A stretch of DNA of 64,000 bases from NCBI RefSeq assembly GCF_016808335.1, contig NC_053149.1:30377339-30441338 (forward strand), read 5' to 3'. The notes beneath the pieces are model-generated. The model ran no database searches, had not been told where the DNA came from, and saw only the letters and a list, made by a program, of their open reading frames with translations. Shown here one piece after another: positions 1 to 10,059 of this stretch. Each line of letters begins with the position of its first letter. Position 1 is the stretch's first letter. Origin of the DNA: Panicum virgatum. Taxonomy: Eukaryota; Streptophyta; Magnoliopsida; Poales; Poaceae. The position numbers and the translations under genes were made by a program.

Positions 1-2927
1 TACTGAATAGCACAAGCTCTCAGCATATCCTCCAACACTTGGTTGGTTCTCTCTGTCTGCCCATCTGTCTGAGGGTGATAAGCAGTACTGAAACGCAGCT
101 TCGTATCCAATGAGTCATGGAGCTGCTCCCAGAACCGAGAATTAAACTGAGACCCTCTGTCAGATATGATCTTCTTGGGCACACCATGTAAGCAGACAAT
201 CCGAGAGATGTACAACTCTGCAAGTCTAGCACCGGAGTAAGTAGTGTTCACTGGAATGAAGTGAGCAACTTTCGTCAGACGATCCACTACTACCCATATG
301 GAGTTGTACCCTTTCTGTGTACGAGGCAATCCAACAATGAAGTCCATAGTGATTTCTTCCCATTTCCACTCTGGAATCTTCAAAGGCTGTAACAGACCTG
401 CTGGTCTCTGATGCTCAGCCTTGACACGCTGACAAGTGTCACAAATAGCCACGTACTCTGCCACTGAACGCTTCATCCCATACCACCAGAAACGTTCCTT
501 CAGATCATAATACATCTTTGTGCTGCCCGGATGAATAGAATATGCTGTATCATGGGCCTCACTCAGAATCAATTTTCGGAGATCCTTCACATCTGGCACA
601 CATATCCTGTTCTTGTACCACAAGGTACCCTGATCATCCTCTCTAAAATGTGGGGCCTTGCCCTTCTTGAGCAACTCACGGATCTCCTGCAGCTTCTCAT
701 CATCTTTCTGATGCTGCCTGATCTCTGCCTCTAGAGTCGGTACTGCCTCAAACGCTGCACTGGAAGTATGATGCAAGAAGCCCAGACTCAACTGCTCGAA
801 CTCCTCGCATAACTCTGGAGGCATCTGGAAAGCCACGGCCATGTTGACATAGCTTCTCCTGCTCAAAGCATCTGCTACGACATTGGCCTTGCCCGGATGA
901 TAGTGAATCTCCAGGTCATAATCCTTGACCAACTCTAACCATCTCCTCTGCCGCATATTCAGCTCATTCTGCGTGAAAATGTACTTGAGGCTCTTGTGAT
1001 CAGTGTAGATATCACACCGCTGCCCATATAAGTAGTGCCTCCAAATCTTCAGAGCATGCACAACTGCGGCTAACTCAAGATCATGAGTAGGATAGTTCAG
1101 CTCATGCCGACGTAACTGCCGTGAAGCATAAGCAATCACTCTGCCCTCCTGCATCAGAACACACCCAAGACCATCCTTCGAAGCGTCACAATATACCGTG
1201 AACCTCTTTGTCTGGTCTGGCAGAGTCAGGACTGGCGCCGTAGTCAACCTCTTCTTCAGCTCCTCAAAGGCCATCTGACGCTCATCAGTCCATACGAAAG
1301 CCACATTCTTCTCCAGCAAAGAAGTCAAAGGCTTCGCGATCTTGGAGAAATTCTCAATGAACCTTCGATAATATCCAGCTAAGCCCAAGAAAGACCTGAC
1401 TTCCTTTACTGTCTGCGGTGTCTCCCACTCGAGCACATCTTTCACCTTGCTCGGATCAACAGCAATGCCTCCCTGAGAGATAACATGACCGAGGAATGGA
1501 ACCTCGTCAATCCAGAACTCGCACTTACTGAACTTGGCATACAACTGATGCTCTCTCAATCTCTGCAATACGAGTCTCAGATGCTCCTCATGCTCTTCTT
1601 CTGTCTTGGAAAAGATCAGAATATCATCAATGAAAATCACCACAAAGACATCCAGATAATCCATGAAAACCATGTTCATCAGATGCATGAAGAAAGCCGG
1701 GGCATTAGTCAAGCCGAAGGACATGACTGTATACTCATATAGCCCGTACTTGCAGGTGAATGCCGTCTTCGGAATATCCCCAGGACGGATCCTCAGCTGA
1801 AAATATCCTGAACGAAGATCAATCTTCGAGAATATACGAGCACCTCGAAGCAGATCGAAGAGATCCTCAATACGGGGCAGTGGATGCTTGTTCTTGATAG
1901 TAACTGCATTCAGCTCCCGATAATCGACACACATCCTCTTCGAGCCATCCTTCTTATCTACCAGCAATAATGGGAAAGCCCAAGGAGAGAAGCTGCGACG
2001 GATATAGCCCTTGGCTAGCAACTCATCAATAGTCTTCTTAACCTCTTCATGCTCTATAGGTGCCATACGGTAGGGCCACTTTGCAATAGGAGTTGTGCCA
2101 GGCAAGAGATCAATACAAAACTCAATGGCGCGTTCAGGCGGCATACTTGGCAAATCATCCGGGAATTCAGACACCACGCGAATACCGTCCGTGGGTCTAG
2201 CCTCCATCTGATGAAGAAATCCAGAAAGCTCTACTGCACTGATAACAACCTCTTGGCCACTGGAAGCTGATAGCAAGACTGTCCTCTGAGCACAATCTAT
2301 CCGGACTCCCCATTTGGCCAGAGTCTCCATTCCCAGAATGACATCAATACCCTTGGTGTCTAGCACCATCAGATTAGTACAGAACTCTACTCCCCTCAAA
2401 GAAACACTGACCCTCGGGCAGTAAGTGTGAGACCTCAACTGTCCTCCCGGTGAAGATACTAACAGGCACCTCTTTAATGTGCTAGTATGAATACCATGAT
2501 GCTCGACAAAAGACTGAGTAATGAAGGAATGCGTAGCACCAGTATCAAAAAGCATTGTAGCTGGATATGAATTAACCATGAACGTACCAATAACCACGTT
2601 GGGAGCCTCGGCCGCTGACTCGGCCGTCACGTGGTTCACTCTGCCCTGAAGTGGCGCCCTGGGCTGAGCTGGGCGCCCCTGCTGTCCCGCCTGCGCCTTC
2701 CGGGGGCAAGCGCTGGCGTAGTGCCCCGGCTGGCCGCAGTGAAAGTAGGTGCGAGGAGGTCCCTGAGTCTGCTGTCCGGTAGGAGCTGCCGGACATGGAG
2801 CCTGCTGTGCCGGTGGAGCAGCACGAGCCGGAGGTGCCGGTAACCTCAGGCCCTGCCCTGCCTGCTGCTGCTGTCGAGGCAGGTACTGCTGTGGTGGCCT
2901 CTGCTGGTACTGCTGAGGAGGCCGGTA
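1..2927 (-). CDS. Element A gag C-terminus/pol polyprotein: zinc knuckle, protease, RT, RNase H, integrase (partial)
   Basis: One open frame of about 975 codons from just after the TAG at 2928-2930 to the window edge. I checked that the frame is the same at the zinc knuckle, the RT active site and the left end, so there is no net indel. In order: Gln/Pro-rich linker; zinc knuckle near 2710-2755; protease with FDTGATHSF near 2540-2555; RT with [11 protein letters not shown] upstream and the FIDD active-site motif near 1620-1634; RNase H near 1000-1250; integrase zinc-finger region near 430-540; integrase core with MDFIVGLP (first catalytic Asp) near 330-350 and the SDRGSQF block near 150-175. 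The zinc knuckle has Tyr where the first Cys is expected (TAC for TGC). It continues the gag frame, so gag and pol are one ORF apart from the single TAG. The rest of integrase is outside the window. Confidence 0.9.
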
Positions 2928-3227
2928 CTAAGGCTGCTGGTACTGCGGGGGCTGCTGGAGGCGAGGACGAGTGTTGCTGCCGGAAGCAACGGGGACAATC
3001 TTCCTCTTCTTGTCCTCCATCTCCAAGTGCTTGCGCTCAGTGTTGAGCGCGCTGTCAACCAGATGGTTGAAGTCGTCGAAGCGGAGGTTGAGCAGCGCGT
3101 ACTGGAGGTAGTCTTCAAGGCCCTCCATGAAGTGCTCCTGCTTCTTGCGGTCATCCGCAACATCGGCAGGGGCGTAGCGAGCAAGCTGCAGAAAGCGATC
3201 ACGATACTCCGTGACCGACATAGTCCC
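2928..3227 (-). pseudogene. Element A gag, second exon-like segment
   Basis: Continues Gag after the intron-like insert at 3228-3338. The segment contains MSVTEYRDRFLQLARYAP, a standard block of the plant gypsy Gag (Retrotrans_gag) core. It ends in a TAG at 2928-2930 inside a Gln/Pro-rich tract made of repeated QQYQ-like units. The frame continues cleanly on the far side into the zinc knuckle, so the TAG most likely replaces a CAG glutamine codon. It is a single lesion in an otherwise open gag-pol frame. I infer that the element is recently inactivated or depends on readthrough; the sequence alone cannot say which. Confidence 0.8.
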
Positions 3228-3338
3228 CTGAGTTCACAAAGACAGATAGATATCGGAAGATTAATCTCAAGATTCATAAGGATAGAACAAGGGGCATTAT
3301 CTCAGAAGAAACCACTGAATGATTATATTTAAGATTAC
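3228..3338 (-). other. Candidate spliceosomal intron in element A gag
   Basis: A 111-bp AT-rich segment lies between two Gag core blocks that are contiguous in related elements. On the minus strand it starts GTAATC after CAG and ends AACTCAG before GGGACTATG. Removing it restores a continuous Gag frame in phase 0 (...LALKQ followed by GTMSVTEYRD...). Unspliced, translation stops at the TAA at 3297-3299. The flanking gag is GC-rich while the insert is AT-rich and T-rich, as plant introns are. No TSD or terminal repeat suggests a transposon instead. Confidence 0.7.
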
Positions 3339-3854
3339 CTGCTTCAGTGCAAGGAACTCCTTCTGCTTCATCTTCATAACGCCCGCGGGGACATTGTGGC
3401 TGCAGAAACGCTCCCTGAACTGGAGCCAAGTGAGAGCCTCGCGGTCATGAACTGGGTGAGACTCCCACCAGTCCAAAGCTGCCCCTCGCAGCTGTCCTGC
3501 TGCGTACAAGACGCGCTCACGATCATCGCACTGGGCGATGTCCAGCTGGCGCTCCAATGCACGGAGCCAGTCGTCTGCCTGAAGAGGGTCGGACGTGTGA
3601 GAGAACGTCGGCGGGTGACCCCTCAGGAACTCAGCACGCCTGTCGCGAGGCTGCGGCGGTGGAGGAGGCGGAGGCTGAGTGTGAGCCTGCTGAAGAGCCT
3701 GAACAGTGTTGTTCAGGGTAGCCATCATCTGCATCTGGAGCTGGAAGTACTGCTCCGGAGTCAAAGGCGGCGGCATCGGGATCCCGGTCCCCTGGGTGTT
3801 CTGACCCTGGTTGTTCTGCCCCTGCTGGTCAGAACCGCGCCTGGTGTTCACCAT
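3339..3854 (-). CDS. Element A gag, N-terminal segment
   Basis: Starts at ATG 3854-3852 (MVNTRRGSD...), chosen over an upstream in-frame start because this N-terminus is typical of grass Tekay-type Gag. It contains a Gln/Asn-rich N-terminus, a run of seven prolines (PPPPPPP), then the Gag core with DDWLRALERQLDIAQC and WLQFRERFCSHNVP. The protein assembles the virus-like particle in the cytoplasm. The reading frame enters the intron-like insert at 3338 and would stop at 3297 if unspliced. Confidence 0.85.
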
Positions 3855-4410
3855 CTGATTTTGGACAAAAGATTTCACGAGTAAGGATATTGCAGGAATA
3901 AATTCAGATGGATATGATAACTCTTTGCGGAAAATACTCGGACATGATAAAGTAGACAGGATAGAGTGGACTGTTTTACCCCCAACGATCTAACTCATTT
4001 TATTAATTAGTTAACTTTAACATGAGAGTAATTTTCTCTAAACAAATTTAAACTACTAAGCTATGCAATCATTCAAAAATCCAAATCAAACATGTAGCAT
4101 AATAACAAGCAGACAATTTTCACAACTTAGCCGAGTTTAGCATTACGACTCGACTAACACAACGCGTCACAGAACGTGCTATCGTATTATTATAAAAGGG
4201 TCACCAAACTAATACTCATAGTGGTCAGATGACTGATTCAGGCCAAATCTATGAAAACTATTCTTTAGAGAGAGAAATCAAGGCAAGATGGGTAAAAGTC
4301 AAAGAAGTCAAGGGGTATAATAGTAAAATAGTTTCAGCAGGCAAGGATTGGTGAGAAGAAGTCCTAAAACTCGACCAGTTCTATCTAGGCTTCGTCCTAC
4401 AGTCGATACG
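3855..4410 (-). other. Element A 5' untranslated leader
   Basis: AT-rich stretch between the PBS and the gag start. I see no ORF or repeat in it. By position it is the transcribed leader that would carry the packaging signal. Confidence 0.6.
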
Positions 4411-4422
4411 GCTCTGATACCA
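4411..4422 (-). other. Element A primer-binding site (initiator Met tRNA type)
   Basis: Minus strand reads TGGTATCAGAGC, the standard plant initiator-Met tRNA PBS, three bases inside the LTR boundary at 4426. Confidence 0.93.
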
Positions 4423-4425
4423 CTC

Positions 4426-7400
4426 TGTAACACCCGGTTTATAAAAGAACATAAACCGAGCAATCATATACGTGCCAGGATCAAGTCACACGTATATACA
4501 ACAGAATGAACAGTATATCATAGCACATATCACGTAAAAAGACATAATAAAGCGAATACGAATGTTATTTATTACAATAATTACAAAAATGTCTGATACA
4601 GCGGAAGCGAAGTACAAAATACAACAAAGACTCTCCGAAGCTGAAGCAGGGCGCCACAGGGACGTCGACTGGGAGACGAACACCTAGAAGTCCTCGTAGT
4701 CCTAGTAGCGCTGGACGAACTCCCTCGTGTCGGCAGGAACTGAGCAGCAGTAGCGTAGCCAAGAGGAAAAAGTAGAGAAGAGGCAAGGGTGAGTACACAA
4801 CTTGTACTCAACAAGTATAACACAAACTATGAGGCTCTAAGGTTGGCTGACTCAACTGCATTAGCTTTTAATCTTGGCAAAATTTTATTTAAGCTATTTA
4901 CTACGAGTTGATGAATTACCATTAACCCAGTTACATAGTAATTAATCAGAATTAATCATACTACTACTGAGAACCAAACCAAAACCAAGCCACCAAGGTA
5001 ACCCCGAGAAGCACCTCCCTCGTCGGAAGGAGATAACTCCACTAATCAAAAGGAGGATCTGGGCCGCTCATAACCGTGAGCACGGCTAGTATACCAGTTA
5101 TACACTCTGCAGAGGTTGCACATCTTTACCCACAAGTCGTGAGCTACGCTAGGGGTTCATCACACTTCCTTAGGTGAGATGACTAGCGACTCACTACGAG
5201 GCCGTTACAAAGAATCTCGTTGGTAAGGCGTAACCGCGAGATATAGGTCAGCGACGATGGGGCCCACCTCCGGGGGTACAAGCACAGGAGTGCAATCCAA
5301 GCACAGACCAAGCCGGAGGAGCAGGGACCATTGAAGCTTACTACTCTTGCCCCGCAGGTAAGTTACTCCAAACCAAAAAGACCTAATTAGTAAGCCAAGT
5401 CTATCCCATTCTAGCCTTGTGGTAGCGCTGTTGTCCCAGGTTGTCGCTCTATGAACCGGTCCTTATGGAGATTGGCCAACCAAGCGCTAAGCACCATGCT
5501 GGCCCCCTAAACCATGTTTCTACAAAAACCATCTTTTAACGAGACGTGAGCCACTCATCCACACAGAGGGCCACTCTCAGAATTAAGTTCAAGTAAACCA
5601 TTAGTCAATTTAATTAAAAAGGACCAAAGTGTGTTATAGCGCAGCAACCTAGCACAACTAACCAAAATGCAACCCAAAGGCATATATAAAGGATATAAAG
5701 TGGCTAGGAAAGTCCTTATAGGCATACAGTATTAAAATGCAGTATGAAATTGTAATTAAAGGTGATAGGTTGTTCATGTTATACTTGCCTTCCTCATACT
5801 GCTCTGGCTGCTGCTCACAGTGCTCGGAAGACGGCTGCTCCGGGTACTGGTACTGGGGCTCCTCAGATGGATCAACGTCTACTCACGAACACATGGCCAA
5901 AACAATGCACAATAATAAGCATACAAGCAAACACTAGCAAAAACTAAGAAACAGTACATCAATACATAAAAACAGCACATTAAACTAGTCTAAAACTATT
6001 CTACGCGTTACAACGATCGCGTGGACATAAAGAATGCTAAAATCAGAGCTAAAACACATAAACTAGGCCTAAAACAAGGTTCATGGGCTTTTCTGCTAAA
6101 ACCGAGGACTAAAACATAAATAAACATTAATTCCAGGGTCTAACTCGTAAAAAGACAGGGGCTGGACGGCGGGTTCAAATTCTAGGAAGCTCAGGGAGGT
6201 TCTTGCAAAGTTTTGGGCCTATCTGCGATTATTTTTCAAAAGAGGTGGACTGCGGGTTGATTCTAGGAAAACTGGGGGGGTCTTTAACAAAAACGCCAGG
6301 CGAACCGGTATCTTTGGATTACGGCCATTGGATCTCGATCTGGTGGTCCAGATCTGATCGGTTTGGGTTCTAATCACAGGCGTCCATCTCGGATTGCACG
6401 GATCTGGGCAGATCGGGCGCGTGGGGGCGGCGCGGCTCGCCGGAACTCCTTGTTCCGCGGCAGCGCGTGGCCGGAGAAGGGGGAACGGGGGCTGCCAGAC
6501 TCGGTTTGGGCCCCGGTTTGGCCGTGGGGCATGAGAGATGCATGTGTAATCCACTGGTGGGCTTAGGCATGGGGATAGGGGCTCGGTTGAAGCCTGCGGC
6601 GGCGCAGGGCGGCGTGGTCTCGCCGGAGTAGACCGCTCGGGGGTTTCCAGGGCTACAGCCTACTGAAACTAGCGCAAAAAGGAAAGGGATACTAAGCTGA
6701 TGCTCACAGAGGGATCGTGGTGGTCGGAGGCGTGACGCAGCGGGGGCGGCAGCGAGTTCCGGCGGCGAAGTTCGACGCGGGGCTTGGGGTCCAGGCGTTG
6801 CAGGGCGTCTCCGGCCTGCTAGTCCCACGGTCAAGTTCGGGGTCGTCCTGCGGAGATGCACAACGGTCAGGGAGGTCCGGGGATCGCCGGGGATGCGCAA
6901 ATGGCCAGAGATCGGAGTTTACCGGGGTTGGGGAGCTTGGCGCGATTCCGGTGCTGCAGTCCGAGAATTGGGGCGTGGCCGGCTTAGGAAGCTCCTTGTA
7001 GTCACGGCGGAGCTTCTGCGGGGATTCTCATGGGCTGGGATGCCGCAGGGCGGCGTGGCCGCGGTGGAGCAGCGACTCTGCTCCGGCGGCGCGATGGGGC
7101 GTGGCTTGTTTAGGGTTAGGGGCGGCGACGCGTGGGTGGATGGGTGCAGGGAAGCCGTGGGGTGGCTAATAAAGGGCAAGCCGGGGATCTCGGGGATGCG
7201 TGCTTGGCGGAGCCACGGCGGAGATCGCGGCGGTTTCCGTTAAGCGCGCGGGGGATGCGGGAGGAGGAAGGCGACCCTGACGTGTGGGCCAGACGGGGCA
7301 GCGAGGGGGAGCGGGCGCACGCTGGCAGGCGGGCCCGTGCGGGGCGACGCGGGGTGACGGGCTGCTGCGCGAGCGGGGGGGAGGAGGCAGGCCTGCGGCG

Positions 7401-7807
7401 TGGGCCGTGCAGAGCTGGGCCGCGTGCGGGAAGAGAAGGGAAAAGGCTGGGCCGCAGGGGAAAGAGCGGGCTGGGCTGGGAAGTTGGGTTTGGGCTGGGT
7501 TGACTTTGGGTGTTGCTGGGCTGACAGGGTTTGGGTTTCTTTCTATTTCTATTTCTAGTTCTCTTTTCTATTCCTAATTCAAACAAAGTTTGAATTCAAA
7601 TATAAATTTGAATTCAAACTACACTCAAATAAAAAAAACATGCACCAGCATGAATGCAACACCAAAATTTAAACCTATGGTAAAATTTTAATTACTTAAG
7701 CAATAAAATTTAGATTAAATGCAAGTCTAACACAATAAACCTTAGAAATTTAAATGAAGCCAATTGAATTTATTATAAAATGCTGGAATTTAAATTAGGG
7801 TGTTACA
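4426..7807 (-). repeat. LTR1: 5' LTR of element A (3,382 bp)
   Basis: Bounded by TGTAACACCC and GGGTGTTACA, a perfect 10-bp terminal inverted repeat. The AT-rich outer parts flank a GC-rich core (about 6370-7500) that holds several proline/arginine-rich open frames I regard as chance. Its outer 190 bp at the right (about 7616-7807) are identical to the right end of LTR2 (13206-13397) but clearly different from the end of LTR3. The region matching the LTR2/LTR3 TATA box appears degenerate here, reading CCCTTTATTAG on the minus strand where the others have CCCTATAAGTAG. The last point is a weak alignment. Confidence 0.92.
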
Positions 7808-8262
7808 CATGGTGGCTAGGGGTTCATGGCGGAACTACCAAAGGGAGTTCGACTTGCTTCTGGGTGCTTTCGTCCAAAGGGGGGCGTCGTGACTGGGCGT
7901 TGCTTTAGTAGATGGGGGTATTGAAGGATCGGATTGGAGATTTTGGGTTTAAAGATGCTTTTGATTGAGATTCACATCTGTCTTGCTTCACTACATCTAG
8001 CTTGAACTACAAGATATGCATGATCTAGGTGATCTAGATTGGTTATCTCTAACTTTCTCTTGCTACCTTCGGTGTTTGCTGTTTTTAGTAGATTAGATTC
8101 GTTTTACACCACCTCAACACAAAGGATTCTCTATGTTAGTAGATTGTTTCTTGTATCTTTGGTTCCATGGATTGATAAACCTTGGGGGAATAATCTAAGG
8201 GAAAAGCTACACGATCCCGTGCGCTTGCGGTATATAAATTGGGGCGCTAAGGAGCGTCAACA
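7808..8262 (+). repeat. Element B 5' LTR, 3' portion (copy 1)
   Basis: Matches the end of B's 3' LTR (25883-26338) at about 97% and ends GCGTCAACA. Begins at CATGG, where element A is inserted. Confidence 0.88.
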
Positions 8263-8270
8263 AGCTTTTC

Positions 8271-8288
8271 TGGCACCGTTGCCGGGGA
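8271..8288 (+). other. Element B primer-binding site (copy 1)
   Basis: TGGCACCGTTGCCGGGGA, eight bases after the LTR end. This is the tRNA-Asp-type PBS of Athila/Tat elements, with one change from the usual TGGCGCCG. The intact form occurs in element H at 63489. Confidence 0.85.
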
Positions 8289-8535
8289 ACCATCGATTTA
8301 AGATCCAATCTTACTTGCATTTGTAAATATTTCTTTTTCTTGATTTTTATTTTTGTCCTTTTTAGATCTCTTATTTTTTTTGTGCTAACTAAAAAATATG
8401 GATCTATTCCACAAAAATCAATCTAATCTAGAGTTTGCTTTATTTTGCTTTATTTTTCTTTTATATTTTAGATCTTGTATATTCATCTTTTAGATCTCGT
8501 ATATATATTTTCTTTTCACTAACCCCTAACAGGAG

Positions 8536-10059
8536 ATGGACGGGAGCCTCTCCAACAAACCCGAAAATTTTGTGGATGATCCAGAAAAAATTTACAGGCA
8601 AAGGAGACGAGAAGCAAGATCAAGGAAGCTTGAACAAGTAGATCCAAAAGAAGAAGTCGCCGGTTCATTGTCTTCACCTCAAGCGACTCCACCAACAAGT
8701 CCAAAGGAGGCGCCACTTCACCGAGGGATGGCGCTACCAGAGCAGGAGCGTACGATCGGAGAGCTATGCACTCCGGACATTCGGGACTTGCCGATGCAAA
8801 ATCTCAACAACATCGGAGTTCCATTCGAGATCAAGACTTCAATCATAAGGATGGTGCAAAACTTGCCCTTCACTGGAAAAGAAGACACTAATCTACATCT
8901 TCAAGCGCTCCTCCAACTATGCCACACCTTCGACATGCAAGGGATGACTCAAGATCAAATGAGAGCGAGGCTCTTTCCATTCTCCCTACTTGGGAGAGCG
9001 CTGCAATGGTTTTATTCTCTACCGGCACACACGGTGCAAAATTGGGAGTCCTTGATGAAGGAGTTCATGACGGAGTTCTACTCACCAGGCAAGACCCAAA
9101 TTTTGCGCAACAAGATTGCTACATTCGCGCAAGCCCCGACGGAGACTATTGCGGAAGCCTATGAGCGCTTCAACGACTACATCCACGCAGTACCTCATCA
9201 CAAGTTCTCAAGGGAAGATGTGGTCCAGAAGTTCTATCAAGGCCTCACTACTGCATCAAGAGGGATTATTGACGCATCAGCAGGAGGATTGATCATTGAG
9301 CTCACGCCGACTCAAGTTTTCAAGCTATTCAAGAAGGTGGCGGACAATGACGCATGGGCATCATCGGGGCGCCTACAACCACTCCAATCTGTGGGCGCCG
9401 CGAAAAGTGTATTACAAGTGGAACGTGAAGAAGTGCTAGAAGGGAAGATCGAATCGCTCATGATAAGGTTGGAGAAGATGGAAGTCCAAAAGAGAGAAGC
9501 CCAAGCTATTGATTTGAAGGAGGCCGAAGCAAGGTCTACATGTGAAGAATGTGGAGAGTATGGCCATGTCCAAAAGAATTGCCCGGAGGAAGCCAAGATG
9601 CTCGACTACATGAAGAAGGGAGAATGGATCCTGCAACCCAACTTCTGCTACGGGCAAGGTAGACCTCAATTTAATGCAAGCTCTTCCATTCAAAACTCGG
9701 TGCCTCTTCATATACAATTGAAGGAGTTCATGGAGGAGCAAGGCAAGATCAACAAGGACACCGTCACCAAGTTCAAGGCTATGGACAAGATCTTGGAGAA
9801 CATTGATAGAAAGGTGACAGAGGTCGGGAGCTCTAACCTTCAAGTACTCAACATGATGAAGATGCTAGAAACGCAAGTAGCCTAGCTCGCCGGACGCTTA
9901 TCTGCCAACGAAGGAAAATTGCCCGGGCAACCTCAAGGTCCGGAGATGGCAAAGGCAATTCAAACTCGCTCGGGAAAGGAGACCGAAGAACCCGAACATG
10001 CGGCAGGAGCAAGGAAGCCTAAGCCAAGAGTTGAAGTGGAGACCGTCATCAAGGAGAAG
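8536..10059 (+). pseudogene. Element B gag (copy 1), with TAG and LTR interruption
   Basis: 449-codon ORF from ATG 8536 to TAG 9883-9885, with the frame continuing to 10059 where LTR2 interrupts it. The Gag core lies at about residues 140-230 (RLFPFSLLGRALQWFYSLP, WESLMKEFMTEFYSPGKT). A CCHC zinc knuckle CEECGEYGHVQKNC lies at residues 336-349 with all four ligands present. The C-terminal part is rich in Lys/Glu and probably a coiled coil. The TAG replaces an expected Gln (VA-stop-LAGR), and the same stop is in copy 2, so it predates the duplication. Athila-type Gag normally continues into protease, as it does here after removing the LTR (18999-19990). Confidence 0.9.

Larger units (their letters stand above)
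1..7807 (-). mobile_element. Element A: Tekay-type Ty3/gypsy LTR retrotransposon, 5' half
   Basis: Minus-strand element, so its 5' LTR is on the right (4426-7807) and the body runs left off the window edge. Order read on the minus strand: LTR, initiator-Met-type PBS, leader, gag, protease, reverse transcriptase, RNase H, integrase. Domain order PR-RT-RH-IN makes it Ty3/gypsy. The long LTR beginning TGTAACACCC and the gag and protease style fit the Tekay/Del chromovirus group (family knowledge). A chromodomain, expected at the integrase C-terminus, would lie outside the window. It is inserted into element B: the right flank CATGG is B sequence, found uninterrupted at 25883. The matching left TSD copy must lie beyond position 1. 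Confidence 0.9.

Noticed and set aside
6219..7586. Several long Pro/Arg-rich open frames on both strands in the LTR1 core
   Set aside because: They lie in a GC-rich LTR block where stops are rare, overlap each other on both strands, and are not conserved in LTR2/LTR3.
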